Counted from the stretch's first letter, positions 41,749-51,568 are shown. The stretch: DNA of 64,000 nt from Thermomicrobiales bacterium (GCA_023957115.1 JAMLHN010000004.1:85551-149550); one strand, 5' to 3'. The notes: generated by a model not told the origin, from the letters alone. Numbers and translations are program-made.

Positions 41749-42699
41749 ATGCCTCGCTGGGTAGCCATCCGAATTCTGTCGACAATCCCGACGCTCGTTG
41801 GCGTCGCCATCCTCGTCTTCCTGCTGGTGCGGTTCATCCCGGGAACCGTGGTGGAGCAGATCCTCGGGGCGCAGTTCGACATCAGCCAAGGGCAGATCGA
41901 TGCCCTACGCGCCTACTTCGGACTCGACCAGCCACTCTATCGACAATTCTGGACTTGGGCGAGCGGCATCCTGCAGGGTGATTTTGGAACGTCCTGGCGG
42001 CTTGGCGTATCCGTACGCTCGCTCATCTGGTCACGTCTCCCGGTCACGCTCGAGCTCGCCTTCCTGAGTCTCATCGTCGCGCTCGCAATCGCCCTTCCCG
42101 CCGGAATCATCTCCGCGCTGCGTCGTGGAACGGCGGTCGATGCCGGCGTCCGAGCCGTTTCCCTGCTGGGCCTGTCGCTGCCGGAATTCTGGCTCGGCAC
42201 CCTGTTCGTCTTGCTTTCGTCGCGCTACTTCGGCTGGTCTCCCGCTGCCCGTTACGTCCCCTTCCGTGAGGACCCTGTGCAGAATCTGGCATCCATGGCG
42301 TTTCCAGCACTCACGCTGGGTCTCGTGCTCGCCGCGAACCTCTCTCGAATGACGCGGTCGGCCCTGCTCGATGTGATGAGCCGCGACTACATCCGCACGG
42401 CTCGCGCCAAGGGGCTCTCCGAGCACCGGGTGCTGACCCGCCATGCGTTGCGAACGGCGGTGATTCCGATCATGACCGTCGTCGGCCTTCAGGTCGGATA
42501 CCTGCTGGGCGGCGTGGTAGTCATCGAGCAGGTCTTCACGATTCCGGGTATGGGACGCCTGGCGGTCAACGCGATCCAGCAACGGGACTACCCGCTCGTC
42601 CAGGGCGTCATTCTCGTCAGCGCGCTGCTCTTCATCTTCGTCAATCTGGTCGTCGATCTGCTCTATGCCGTGCTCGATCCCCGAGCTCGCGTTCGCTAA
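41749..42699 (+). CDS. DppB-type ABC transporter permease
   Basis: 316 residues, DppB family: MPRWVAIRILSTIPTLVGVA first helix, VRFIPGTVVEQILGAQ block (PGT instead of PGDP), EAA loop RTARAKGLSEHRVLTRHALRT. It starts 18 bp after the GntR stop and ends 15 bp before the DppC start, in one operon. Confidence 0.93.
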   Translation: MPRWVAIRILSTIPTLVGVAILVFLLVRFIPGTVVEQILGAQFDISQGQIDALRAYFGLDQPLYRQFWTWASGILQGDFGTSWRLGVSVRSLIWSRLPVTLELAFLSLIVALAIALPAGIISALRRGTAVDAGVRAVSLLGLSLPEFWLGTLFVLLSSRYFGWSPAARYVPFREDPVQNLASMAFPALTLGLVLAANLSRMTRSALLDVMSRDYIRTARAKGLSEHRVLTRHALRTAVIPIMTVVGLQVGYLLGGVVVIEQVFTIPGMGRLAVNAIQQRDYPLVQGVILVSALLFIFVNLVVDLLYAVLDPRARVR

Positions 42700-42714
42700 A
42701 TGGGAGCTCGACCG

Positions 42715-43611
42715 ATGGATCTGACGCACACCCAGTCGAGTGAGATGAGCTCCGGATTCTCTGTACGGCCGCGGACTCGTTCGCGTATCGCGAGACTTTC
42801 TGCCTGGATCCGGCGCAATCCCCTGCTGTTCTTCGGGACGCTGACCCTCGTCATCCTGGTTTTCTGCGCGATTTTCGCGCCCTGGATCGCACCGTACGAT
42901 CCGCTCGGCATCGCACCCCGCGACAGTCTGAAACCTCCCAGCCGGGCGCATTGGTTCGGCACGGACCGGTATGGGCGAGACGTCTTCAGCCGGGTGCTCT
43001 ATGGCAGCCGCAACTCGCTACTCGTCGCGACAACGGCCGTCGCCATCAGCGCGTCGGTCGGCGGACTGCTCGGACTCGCGAGCGGTTACTTCGGCGGAGT
43101 ACTCGATCTCACGATCGGCCGGATCATGGACATCATCTTCAGCTTTCCGGCGCTCCTCCTCGCCATCGCAATCGCCGCAGTGCTCACGCCGGGTTCGCGC
43201 AACGCCATCATCGCCATTGCGATCGTCTATATCCCCTTGTTCTCCCGTATCGTGCGCGGCCCCACGATCGCCGAGGTGTCGCAGGAGTATGTGGAAGCCG
43301 CGCGGGTCACCGGCTCCGGAAGTGGACGCATCCTCATGCGGCATGTCGCACCCAATGTGCTTTCGCCCTGGATCGTTCAGGTCTCCGTTGCCCTCTCACA
43401 TGCCCTTCTGCTCGAAGCCGCGCTTGGATTCCTGGGACTCGGCGTTCAACCGCCGGCTCCCTCCTGGGGGCTGATGCTGAACGAAGCCAGCGACTTCATC
43501 GACGCCGCCCCATGGCTCTCGATCTTTCCCGGTCTTGCCATCGTGCTCGCCGTGCTGGCCTTCAACCTCGTCGGCGATGGCTTGCGCGACACATTGGATC
43601 CCGTTTTGTAG
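42715..43611 (+). CDS. DppC-type ABC transporter permease
   Basis: 298 residues, DppC family: basic N-terminus, first helix LFFGTLTLVILVFCAIFAPW, HWFGTDRYGRDVFSRVLYGSR and EAA region YVEAARVTGSGSGRILMRHV. ATG 42715 is preferred (GGGAG 8 bp upstream) to ATG 42700, which adjoins the DppB stop. Partner of the preceding DppB. Confidence 0.92.
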   Translation: MDLTHTQSSEMSSGFSVRPRTRSRIARLSAWIRRNPLLFFGTLTLVILVFCAIFAPWIAPYDPLGIAPRDSLKPPSRAHWFGTDRYGRDVFSRVLYGSRNSLLVATTAVAISASVGGLLGLASGYFGGVLDLTIGRIMDIIFSFPALLLAIAIAAVLTPGSRNAIIAIAIVYIPLFSRIVRGPTIAEVSQEYVEAARVTGSGSGRILMRHVAPNVLSPWIVQVSVALSHALLLEAALGFLGLGVQPPAPSWGLMLNEASDFIDAAPWLSIFPGLAIVLAVLAFNLVGDGLRDTLDPVL

Positions 43612-43708
43612 CCCCGCGTCACCGGTCCGGAGGAACCGGAGCGCGCTCTCTACCGTCGTTCAGATCGCAATCGAATCGACCGATCTCACACACAAGGAGC
43701 GCAGTTCG

Positions 43709-45292
43709 ATGATTACGCGAAGAGAACTCATTCAAGGTTCGGGCGCCGCCGCAGGCCTCGCGCTTGCGACGCGGGTCGACGGCGCATTCGCCGCCGCCGG
43801 CACCGCCGGGACGTCCCGTCTCGCCCGGGCCCAAACGCCCACAGCGGGTGGCACGCTCATCAGCGCATCGACCTCGTCCCCCACCGGGCTCGATCCGCAT
43901 TCGGTCGCGCTGCTGGCCAACTACCGGGTGACTCGGCTGATGTACAGTCCATTGGTCAATCTTTCGGCCGAGCTCGTTCCGATCCCGGCGCTGGCGGAAT
44001 CCTGGGAGATGCCGGATGACGTCACATACATCTTCCACCTGCGTTCCGGGGTGACCTTCCATAGCGGCAAGACCATGACCAGCGCCGATGTCAAGTACTC
44101 GCTCGACCGCATTCTGGACGAAGCGACCGGCGCCTGGGCCCGGGGTTCGTTCGCCAGCGTGGCTTCGGCCGAGACGCCGGACGATGCAACCTTCAAGGTC
44201 ACGTTGAGCTCCCCCTTCTCCGGGTTCATCGCCGCGATGTTCAACTTGCTGGTGGTGCCGGCCGAAATTGCCGATCAACCGGCCGACTACCTCATGACCA
44301 ATGTCGATGGCACCGGTCCCTTCATGTTGGAGAGCTGGACCCCGGATGTCGATCTCAAGCTGGTGCGGCACCCAGGCTACTGGGAAGCGGGGCTGCCGTA
44401 CCTCGACGGGGTCACGATCCGCGTCATTCCGGAAGAAAACTCGATTCTGTCCGCCCTGGAGACGGGCGAGATCGATCACTATGTGTTGGAAGACAACAAG
44501 TCCTACGCCCCACTCGAATCGGAGGGCACGCTCTCGCTGGTCACGATTCCGGCGATGGGGACGAATGTCGTCAATATCAACCATCGCAAGGAAGAGCTGC
44601 AGGACGAGCGGGTACGGCAGGCGCTCAGTCTGGCGATGAACCGTTCGGAGATCTTGCAGATCGCCGGCTCGGATGTGGGGGTCGTTTCCGGACCGATTCC
44701 CCCGACGCATCAGCTCTATTCGGTGCCCGTGGAAGAGCTGGCCTTCTATGAAACCAATATCGAGCAGGCGAAGGCGCTGCTGGCCGAAGCCGGCTATCCG
44801 GACGGCTTCTCGCTCGATATTCTCTACATCCCCACCTATCCCCTGATGGAACTCTCGGCCATCACGCTGGCCGCGCAATGGGCGGAGATCGGCATCAAGG
44901 CCGAACCGAGGTCGACCGATATCGGCGTCTGGCTCGACTTGCGGACCAAGACCTACGACTACTACATCAGCACGAATCTCGACTTCCCGACCATCGACCC
45001 CGACGTCTATCTTTTCGACACCTTCCATTCATCGAGCGCGCCGGCTCAATGGGATGCCTGGAGCGATCCGGAAATCGACGCGCTGCTCGAAGAAGGACAT
45101 GCCACGAGCGATGTCGAAGCGCGGCAGGCTATCTTTGCCGAAATCCAGAAGCTATTGGTCGAACGGTGCGCGGCCTTCTGGACCTATGCCCAGAATTTCG
45201 TCAACGTCTTGCAACCGGATGTGATGGGGTTCGTTGCCCATCCAAGCGGCTATCCACTTGGATATGACCGCGTCTGGATCGAAACTGCCTGA
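43709..45292 (+). CDS. Peptide-type ABC transporter substrate-binding protein
   Basis: 527 residues, family 5 solute-binding protein. The N-terminus MITRRELIQGSGAAAGLALA is a twin-arginine-type export signal; blocks such as LAESWEMPDDVTYIFHLRSG, VTFHSGKTMTSADVKYSLDRI and the C-terminal SDPEIDALLEEGH are typical. AAGGAG stands upstream of ATG 43709. Here the binding-protein gene follows the permeases, unlike the other sets. It delivers the substrate of the GntR-controlled operon. Confidence 0.93.
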   Translation: MITRRELIQGSGAAAGLALATRVDGAFAAAGTAGTSRLARAQTPTAGGTLISASTSSPTGLDPHSVALLANYRVTRLMYSPLVNLSAELVPIPALAESWEMPDDVTYIFHLRSGVTFHSGKTMTSADVKYSLDRILDEATGAWARGSFASVASAETPDDATFKVTLSSPFSGFIAAMFNLLVVPAEIADQPADYLMTNVDGTGPFMLESWTPDVDLKLVRHPGYWEAGLPYLDGVTIRVIPEENSILSALETGEIDHYVLEDNKSYAPLESEGTLSLVTIPAMGTNVVNINHRKEELQDERVRQALSLAMNRSEILQIAGSDVGVVSGPIPPTHQLYSVPVEELAFYETNIEQAKALLAEAGYPDGFSLDILYIPTYPLMELSAITLAAQWAEIGIKAEPRSTDIGVWLDLRTKTYDYYISTNLDFPTIDPDVYLFDTFHSSSAPAQWDAWSDPEIDALLEEGHATSDVEARQAIFAEIQKLLVERCAAFWTYAQNFVNVLQPDVMGFVAHPSGYPLGYDRVWIETA

Positions 45293-45359
45293 ACGCGACC
45301 AGGTCTCGCCCACCGTGCCGGGCGAGACCGCCACCATTCGACTTCAAGAAAGGACACCA

Positions 45360-45809
45360 ATGGGAACGCGAATTCGTTTCGAATTCGTCGACGAGGGGGT
45401 TTCCGCGGTCGCGGAGCTCGATGAGATTTCCGCACCGCGCTCGTGCGCGGCCGTGCTTGCGGCGCTTCCCCAGGAGGGAGACGCGCATCACGCAACGTAT
45501 TCCGGGAGTGAGGTGGCGTTTGTGCTGGACCGGGATCTGCACATTGGCTTGGAGAACGCAACCTCCAAGGTGATCCCCGGCGATCTCGCCTATACGCGTT
45601 TCGAAGGAGGCGTGATGTTTGGCGTTCCCGAGAGCTTTAGCGAGCTTGCCTGGTTCTACGACCGGGACGCAACGCCGAGCATGGCCGACGGTCCGGTGCC
45701 GATGAACATCATCGGCACGTTCGTCGAAGGCTTTGCCGAGTTTGCCCAGGTCTGCCGGGTGATGCGCCGCAGTGGCGTCAAGCACGTCAAGATCACGGTC
45801 GAGGAATAG
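45360..45809 (+). CDS. DUF3830-like small protein (cyclophilin-like fold)
   Basis: 149 residues, matching the uncharacterised DUF3830 type: a beta-rich protein starting TRIRFEFVDEGVSAVAELDE, with APRSCAAVLAALPQEGDAHHATYSGSEVAFVLD (the cyclophilin-like strand pattern) and ENATSKVIPGDLAYTRFEGG, then MFGVPESFSELAWFYDRD. The fold is related to small cyclophilin-like proteins and kynurenine-pathway-like lyase families. ATG 45360 follows AAAGG. It lies between a binding-protein gene and a gamma-glutamyltransferase gene with 3 bp to the latter, so a role in breakdown of the imported compound is likely, but its reaction is unknown. Confidence 0.7.
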   Translation: MGTRIRFEFVDEGVSAVAELDEISAPRSCAAVLAALPQEGDAHHATYSGSEVAFVLDRDLHIGLENATSKVIPGDLAYTRFEGGVMFGVPESFSELAWFYDRDATPSMADGPVPMNIIGTFVEGFAEFAQVCRVMRRSGVKHVKITVEE

Positions 45810-45812
45810 TCC

Positions 45813-47462
45813 ATGGCCTGGCCAAATCGGGGACTGAGTCATCGATCGGTGGCGGTTGGCGCGCGCGGTATGGTCGCCTCCGCGCATCCAGCGGCAACGC
45901 TTGCCGGCCTGCAGATGTTGCAACGTGGCGGCAATGCGGTCGACGCGATCATTGCCACCGCGGCGGCGCTCAATGTGGCCGAACCCTATATGTCCGGTAT
46001 CGGCGGGGTTGGCTATCTGCTCTCGTTTCAGGCGAGCGATCGCGCATTACGCGTGCTGAACTACAACGGCACTGCTCCCAAAGCCGCGTTTCCCGACGCC
46101 TTTCGCAACCGCCGGGAGCAAGAGCACGGTCCGAAATCGCCCATGATTCCGGCGGCAGCGGGTGGCTGGTTGACCGCCCTGGAAACGGCAGGCCGGCTCG
46201 ATCCGGCCACGGTCTTTGCCCCGGCCATCGATTTGGCCGAAACCGGCGTTCCGCTCACCCCGAAAGGGGAGTATTTCTACCGCAACTCGATCAACGGCGG
46301 TCATCTGGACGGTCCAACCAAAGCCGTCTTCTTTCCCGGGGATCGTGTCCCTCCGGCGGGTACCGTCATCCGGCAACCCAAGCTGGCGGCCACCTTTCGG
46401 GACGTCGTCGCGGGCGGGATGGACGTCTTCTACCGCGGCGCGATCGCAGACGAGATCGTACGGGCCGTACAGGCGCAAGGCGGTTTGCTCGGCGCGGACG
46501 ATCTGGCCGAGTTCCAGCCTTTTTGGCAGGAGACGATCTCCGTCGGCTATCGCGGCTATCGGGTCCATTCGGCTCCCCCACCCTGCTCCGGAATCCAGTA
46601 TCTGGAAGCGCTCGCGCTCCTGGAACCCTACGATCTCGCAGGCATGGGGCAGAACAGCCCGGAATCGATTCACCTGATCGCCGAAGCGTTCAAGCTGGCA
46701 GGGGCCGACCGAATCGCATACGCGCCCCTGGCCGCCGATTGTCCGACCGAAGATCTCCTGAGTCCTGCCTATCTCGATCGACGGCGGGAGGAGATCCAGC
46801 CGGATATGGCTGGATCGAGTCCGGGCGAACGGTTCGACGGCCGGTTGACCTCCGGAACCAGCATCACCGCGGGAGAGGTTCGGGGCAAGCACAAGGTTCC
46901 CGAATCGACCACACATTTCTGCGTCATCGACGCCGATGGCAACGCCGCCGCGATTACCCAGAGTCTGGGCGATGGATTTGGCAGCGGCGTGATGGCCGGC
47001 GAAACCGGGTTGATGCTCAACAACTTCAATTTCTGGTTCGACTCGGATCGGGAGAGTCCCAATCTGATCGGCCCCGGCAAGACGATCGAGATGTGTATGG
47101 CGCCTGCGGCGATGACCCATGCCGATGGGCGGCTCTTCGGTATGATCGGGACCCCGGGATCGTTTGGCATCGTACAAACCACCCCGCAGATGATCATGAA
47201 TCTGCTCGACCATGGCTTCAGCATCCAGGCCGCGATCGAGGCGCCCCGGTTCCGAGCCTACGAGCGGACGATTCTGGAAATGGAAGCGCGCATACCGAAG
47301 ACGACTCGGGATGAGCTGGCCCGGAAGGGTCATGAAATCCGGCTGATCGACGACTGGTCGTTCCTCGTCGGTGGCGGACAGGGCGTCATGATCGATCCAG
47401 ACACCGGGGCACGATTCGGCGGAGCCGATCCACGTCGCGACGGCGTCGCGTTGGGGTATTGA
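45813..47462 (+). CDS. Gamma-glutamyltransferase family protein (second copy)
   Basis: 549 residues of the gamma-glutamyltransferase family without a signal peptide. N-terminal GARGMVASAHPAATLAGLQMLQRGGNAVDAI is followed by the processing site ESTTHFCVIDADG with the nucleophile threonine at about 366, and GDGFGSGVMAGETGLMLNNFNFWFD of the small subunit. It starts 3 bp after the DUF3830-like gene. Only distantly similar to the copy at 9055-10725, so the two probably act on different amides. It might be a true transpeptidase or an acylase-like amidohydrolase acting on the imported solute. Confidence 0.9.
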   Translation: MAWPNRGLSHRSVAVGARGMVASAHPAATLAGLQMLQRGGNAVDAIIATAAALNVAEPYMSGIGGVGYLLSFQASDRALRVLNYNGTAPKAAFPDAFRNRREQEHGPKSPMIPAAAGGWLTALETAGRLDPATVFAPAIDLAETGVPLTPKGEYFYRNSINGGHLDGPTKAVFFPGDRVPPAGTVIRQPKLAATFRDVVAGGMDVFYRGAIADEIVRAVQAQGGLLGADDLAEFQPFWQETISVGYRGYRVHSAPPPCSGIQYLEALALLEPYDLAGMGQNSPESIHLIAEAFKLAGADRIAYAPLAADCPTEDLLSPAYLDRRREEIQPDMAGSSPGERFDGRLTSGTSITAGEVRGKHKVPESTTHFCVIDADGNAAAITQSLGDGFGSGVMAGETGLMLNNFNFWFDSDRESPNLIGPGKTIEMCMAPAAMTHADGRLFGMIGTPGSFGIVQTTPQMIMNLLDHGFSIQAAIEAPRFRAYERTILEMEARIPKTTRDELARKGHEIRLIDDWSFLVGGGQGVMIDPDTGARFGGADPRRDGVALGY

Positions 47463-47464
47463 AC

Positions 47465-48241
47465 ATGGATTCGAGCAAGAGATTCACCGGCAAGACCGCG
47501 CTCGTCACGGGAGCCGGTTCCGGGATCGGAGAAGCCATCGCCCGCCGATTTGCGGATGAGGGCGCCCAGGTCGTAGTGACCGGGGTGCACACTGAGAACA
47601 CGATGGCGGTGGTGGAATCGATTCGCGCCGCCGGCGGCGAGGCAATCGGGCGGCAATTGGACGTTAGCGATTCGGCCGCAATGACTGCCGCGGTCGCGTT
47701 TGCGGTAGAACGGTACGGCGCGCTCGACATCATGGTCGCCAATGCCGGTCTGGCCGGGTCGTCCGCGTATCTCGGCCCGTTGATCGACGTCAGCGACGAC
47801 GACTGGCAGCGCATCATCGATGTCAACCTGACCGGAGTTTTCTACTCCGCACGCGAAGCGGCCAAGGTCATGATTCCTCGCGGTCAGGGTTGCATCATCA
47901 CCATCGGCTCGGTCAACAGCTTTGTGCCGGAGGGCGATGTCCCCGCCTATGCCGCCGCCAAAGGCGGGGTCTTGCTGCTGACCCGCAGCCTTGGCCGGGA
48001 TCTCGGTCCGTTCGGTATCCGGGTCAATGGCATCGCACCCGGCGCCACGGAGACGCCGCGTCTTTCGCGCACGATTGCCGCGCATGGCCGCAACTGGGAG
48101 GAGATCGGAGCGTCGATCCCCGTGCGACGGCACGCCGCCGCGTCCGAGATCGCCTCGGTGGCGGCGTTTCTGGCGTCCGACGACGCGAGCTACGTGCAAG
48201 GGGAGATGATCGTGGTCGATGGAGGGATGCTCTGCACATGA
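47465..48241 (+). CDS. SDR-family NAD(P)-dependent oxidoreductase
   Basis: 258 residues of the classical short-chain dehydrogenase family. TALVTGAGSGIGEAIARRFADEG is the TGxxxGIG cofactor motif, VANAGLAG the NAG motif, the catalytic Ser is in IGSVNSF and Tyr/Lys in PAYAAAKGG. ATG 47465 starts 2 bp after the GGT stop; the stop overlaps the next gene by 4 bases. It likely oxidises or reduces a hydroxyl group of the substrate processed by this operon. Confidence 0.93.
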   Translation: MDSSKRFTGKTALVTGAGSGIGEAIARRFADEGAQVVVTGVHTENTMAVVESIRAAGGEAIGRQLDVSDSAAMTAAVAFAVERYGALDIMVANAGLAGSSAYLGPLIDVSDDDWQRIIDVNLTGVFYSAREAAKVMIPRGQGCIITIGSVNSFVPEGDVPAYAAAKGGVLLLTRSLGRDLGPFGIRVNGIAPGATETPRLSRTIAAHGRNWEEIGASIPVRRHAAASEIASVAAFLASDDASYVQGEMIVVDGGMLCT

Positions 48242-49479
48242 GCACGTCGAGTACCTGGCACGTTGGATGCCGGGTTTGCGACTGGCGCGGCGCACCCGGG
48301 CTTTATCCCCATGGTTGTCCGATCTGCCTGGAACGGGGGGAGGTTCAGGCGGTCGTCGTCGAACCGCCCCGGCAGCCAAACCCGAATCCACGTACCGGCA
48401 CGGGGCGCGGCATCTGGAACCGGTGGGGCAACTGGCTTCCCGCCGTTCCGGCTGAGCACCGGCGTTCCCTGGGCGAGGGGGACAGTCCGTTGCTGCGCGT
48501 CGATTGGCTCTCGGAGGTCACTGGTTGCGCCGAGGTCTATCTCAAGATGGAAGCAACCAACCCGACCGCGGCGCATAAGGACCGCTTCCATGCAGTCTCG
48601 ACCGCGGTGGCCGCGTCGCTTGGTATGCGCGGAGTCTTCTCCTCATCGACCGGGAACCATGGATTGTCGATGACCGCCTATGCCCGGCTGCATGGCCTGG
48701 AATCGGTCGTGATCAGCAATCCGCGCATGCCAGCACTGCTGCAACGAGCGATCCGATTCGCCGGCGGGGTTCCGTTCATGGTCGATTCGGAGGTCGGCGC
48801 CGCAATCGCCGCCGATCTGGTCGCCACCGGCGAATGGCTGCCCGCTTCGACCCTCTGGCCAATGCCGATCGGCAGCCCATACGGCGCGGAGGGGTACAAA
48901 ACCATCGCCTGGGAGATCGCCGAAGAACTGGCGACCCCGCCCGCCTGGATCCTGATACCGACCGCGGGAGCCGATCTGTTGACCGGCATCTGGTTGGGAT
49001 ACGAGGATCTGGCGCGGATGGGAACAATCGAGCATCTGCCCCGACTCTGCGCTTGCCAGCCTGCCGGCGCGGCTCCGCTGGTCCAGACGCTCCGGAGCGG
49101 GAAGACGACGATCGAGCGACTGGACCATGCCTACTCCATCGCACTTTCGATTGCCGATCCGATCACCGGGCAAATCGCGATGGACGCCCTGGCCGCCACC
49201 GATGGCGACGCCGTAGCGGTTTCGGATGCGGAGATTCTGGCAATGGGCGAGCTACTGGCGCGTCACGGGCTGCTGGTCGAACCTTCGTCAGCCGCATCGG
49301 TCGCCTCACTCTCCCATCTGGCCGAACGTCATCCGGAAATGCGCGATCGACCCGTCGTCTGCATCATCACTTCATCGGCCCTGAAATGGCTGGACGATTA
49401 CGGCGCCGCGGCCGCCGGGGCCGGTATTCCGGTCGATACTCTCGATGACGCATGGGGGGTGATCGACGCGCGGTCGTAA
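48238..49479 (+). CDS. PLP-dependent enzyme, threonine synthase-like, with N-terminal zinc ribbon
   Basis: 413 residues. The N-terminus has two CxxC pairs (VGCRVCDWRG and HGCPICLERG, Cys 11, 14, 27, 30), a zinc-ribbon-like module as in some threonine synthases. The fold type II barrel follows: NPTAAHKDRF with the PLP lysine at about 114, SSSTGNHGLSMTAYARLHGL binding the phosphate, and late SSALKWLDDY. The start overlaps the SDR stop. Threonine synthase itself normally sits in amino-acid biosynthesis operons, so here a dehydratase or lyase acting on a substituted amino acid is more likely. Confidence 0.87.
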   Translation: MSTSSTWHVGCRVCDWRGAPGLYPHGCPICLERGEVQAVVVEPPRQPNPNPRTGTGRGIWNRWGNWLPAVPAEHRRSLGEGDSPLLRVDWLSEVTGCAEVYLKMEATNPTAAHKDRFHAVSTAVAASLGMRGVFSSSTGNHGLSMTAYARLHGLESVVISNPRMPALLQRAIRFAGGVPFMVDSEVGAAIAADLVATGEWLPASTLWPMPIGSPYGAEGYKTIAWEIAEELATPPAWILIPTAGADLLTGIWLGYEDLARMGTIEHLPRLCACQPAGAAPLVQTLRSGKTTIERLDHAYSIALSIADPITGQIAMDALAATDGDAVAVSDAEILAMGELLARHGLLVEPSSAASVASLSHLAERHPEMRDRPVVCIITSSALKWLDDYGAAAAGAGIPVDTLDDAWGVIDARS

Positions 49480-49500
49480 CGCCCCCGGGCATGCCGCGTT

Positions 49501-49576
49501 CAATGTCCAGGGTCCGGGGCCCAATGATGCCGTTCCAGGCTCTTGCTCTAGACCCTGTGCATTGGGCTTTGGACCC
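49501..49576 (+). repeat. Degenerate heptamer repeats
   Basis: Period-7 runs: CAATGTC CAGGGTC CGGGGCC CAATGAT at 49501-49528, and ATTGGGC TTTGGAC at 49561-49574 followed by CC. They resemble the (A)(T/C)TGG(G/A)C units near 53786 and 58637. Confidence 0.6.
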
Positions 49577-49762
49577 GTGGGAAGAACGGCTCCTGACGCA
49601 TCCATTCTTGTACGGCGTGCACAGTCCACGAGACTGACAAACGGCAATACACAGATTGCTCACCAATTGCCTTGACCGCCCATCGGTTACCGCCTACAGT
49701 GTCGCCTAACTCCACGGGAGCAAATGGACAACGGCGCGATTTGCGTAGGGAGGAACAACCGA

Positions 49763-51568
49763 ATGTCGGAACAGCATGCAGTGCAACAGCTTGCCTGGGA
49801 GATTTCCACGGGCCGGCTGAATCGTCGAGATCTCTTCAAGCGCGCAGCGGCGCTGGGAATCTCGGCATCGGTGCTCGGCAGCATCATGACCAAGAGTGTC
49901 GTACCGGCACTCGCGCAGGATCTGGCAGAGGTCCCGCGGGAAGACACGCTCATTGCCGTTCGCGGCGGGACCCAGGGCAAATTCACCGAAGGCGATCTCC
50001 TCTGGAATCCCTACCTCCCACTGGCCAACCATCAGTTGGCCGTGCAAATGGTCTACGAACCCCTTGCGGTCTATAGCGCGTTCACCGATACCTTCACCTA
50101 TTGGCTGGCCGAGAGTCACGAGTACAACGAGGACTACTCGCAGCTGACGGTCAAGACTCGCCCGAACGTCTCCTGGAGCGACGGCACGCCCTTCACCGCC
50201 GAAGACGTCGCCTGGACCTTCAACCAGTTGGTCGAGGTCGGACCGGCCGTGAAGTTCGGTGCGGACGTGCAGATCTCGCTGCAAGAGGCAACGGCCACCG
50301 ACGACACCACCGTCGTCTTCGATTTCATCGAATCAGCCCCGCGCTTCTTCGAGTTCATCTCCTACAAGTTCGATATCGGCTGTTTCATCGTGCCGAAGCA
50401 CATCTTCGAGAACGAGGACTTCACCTCCTACGCCGCGTACGATCCGGTGACGACCGCTCCCTGGAAAGTGGTCTATTCCGCGCCGGAGCAGAAGGTGCTC
50501 GACCGGCTCGACTCGTGGTGGGGCGTCGACGCCGGAGTTGGCAAGCTCCCCGAACCGCTCCGCTATATCTTCCTGCCGGATCCAGGCGAGCAGAATCTCG
50601 CCGCCGGCGTGATCTCCAACCAGTACGACATCTCCACCGGTATCCAGCCGACCACCTTCGAAACCGTCTTCAACGGAAACGACCAAACCACCACCTGGAG
50701 CGGCAAGGACGTGCCGTTCGGCAATATCGACTGGTGGCCGCACTCGCTGTATGTGAACAATACGGTCGAACCATGGAGCGATCCCAACGTCCGCTGGGCG
50801 CTCAGTTACTACATCGACCGAGATCAGATCATCGAGTTCGGCTGGAACGGCGCGAGTCTGCCATCCACCCTCTTCGTGCCCGACTACCCCGGTCTGCAAC
50901 CATTCATGGAAGCAGTCGAGCCGATGTTCGAGCAGTATCCCTATCTGGAATACAACCCGGAAAAGGGCGACGCGCTGCTCGAGGCCAAGGGTTGGACCAA
51001 GGACGGTGACAACTGGAAGGACGAAGCCGGGAACGATGTCTCCCTCGAGATCATGAGCTTCTTCGACTTCACCTCGGTCGGTCCGGTGGTGGTCGAGCAG
51101 CTGAAACGTGCCGGCATCGATGCCACCTACTCCGAGCCGCCCGACTTCTTCACCCGTTTCTATGCTGGTGACTACACAGGCGCCCTCTTCGGACACGGCG
51201 GAAGCTACAGCTCGGACATCTACTACTCGATGCGGCTCTACCAGAGCGCCTCGACCGAGATTCCGGGTGGTCACCTGGCCAACTTCTCACTTTGGAAGAA
51301 TTCCGACTACGACGCGCTGGTGGACCAGCTCTATACCACCAGCCCGTCCGATATGGAGGCAACGATCGAGATCTGGAAGCAGGGCATGGAGCTCTGGTTG
51401 CCGGACTACCCGGACATCCAGCTCACCCAGGGTATTCACCGCCTGCCGATGAACCAGACCTACTGGACCGGTTGGCCGACCCAGGACGATCCGTATATCA
51501 ACCCGGCGCACTTCCACCTGACCTTCCAGATGGTCATGCACCGGCTCTCGAAGGCCGCAGCCTCGTAG
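49763..51568 (+). CDS. Peptide-type ABC transporter substrate-binding protein
   Basis: 601 residues, family 5 solute-binding protein with a twin-arginine-like signal (RLNRRDLFKRAAALGISASV). Blocks include VSWSDGTPFTAEDVAWTFNQL, the WWPHSLYVNNTVEPWSDPNVR strand and a C-terminal Trp/Tyr-rich ligand-binding region (NQTYWTGWPTQDDPYINPAH) that suggests carbohydrate or oligosaccharide binding, as in cello-oligosaccharide-type members. GGGAGG precedes ATG 49763. Permeases follow at 51817 and 52825. Confidence 0.93.
   Translation: MSEQHAVQQLAWEISTGRLNRRDLFKRAAALGISASVLGSIMTKSVVPALAQDLAEVPREDTLIAVRGGTQGKFTEGDLLWNPYLPLANHQLAVQMVYEPLAVYSAFTDTFTYWLAESHEYNEDYSQLTVKTRPNVSWSDGTPFTAEDVAWTFNQLVEVGPAVKFGADVQISLQEATATDDTTVVFDFIESAPRFFEFISYKFDIGCFIVPKHIFENEDFTSYAAYDPVTTAPWKVVYSAPEQKVLDRLDSWWGVDAGVGKLPEPLRYIFLPDPGEQNLAAGVISNQYDISTGIQPTTFETVFNGNDQTTTWSGKDVPFGNIDWWPHSLYVNNTVEPWSDPNVRWALSYYIDRDQIIEFGWNGASLPSTLFVPDYPGLQPFMEAVEPMFEQYPYLEYNPEKGDALLEAKGWTKDGDNWKDEAGNDVSLEIMSFFDFTSVGPVVVEQLKRAGIDATYSEPPDFFTRFYAGDYTGALFGHGGSYSSDIYYSMRLYQSASTEIPGGHLANFSLWKNSDYDALVDQLYTTSPSDMEATIEIWKQGMELWLPDYPDIQLTQGIHRLPMNQTYWTGWPTQDDPYINPAHFHLTFQMVMHRLSKAAAS

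Noticed and set aside
43619-45028. Long minus-strand open frame (469 residues)
   Set aside because: Antisense to the binding-protein gene of the GntR operon.
46047-47333. Long minus-strand open frame (428 residues)
   Set aside because: Antisense to the second gamma-glutamyltransferase gene with no family features.
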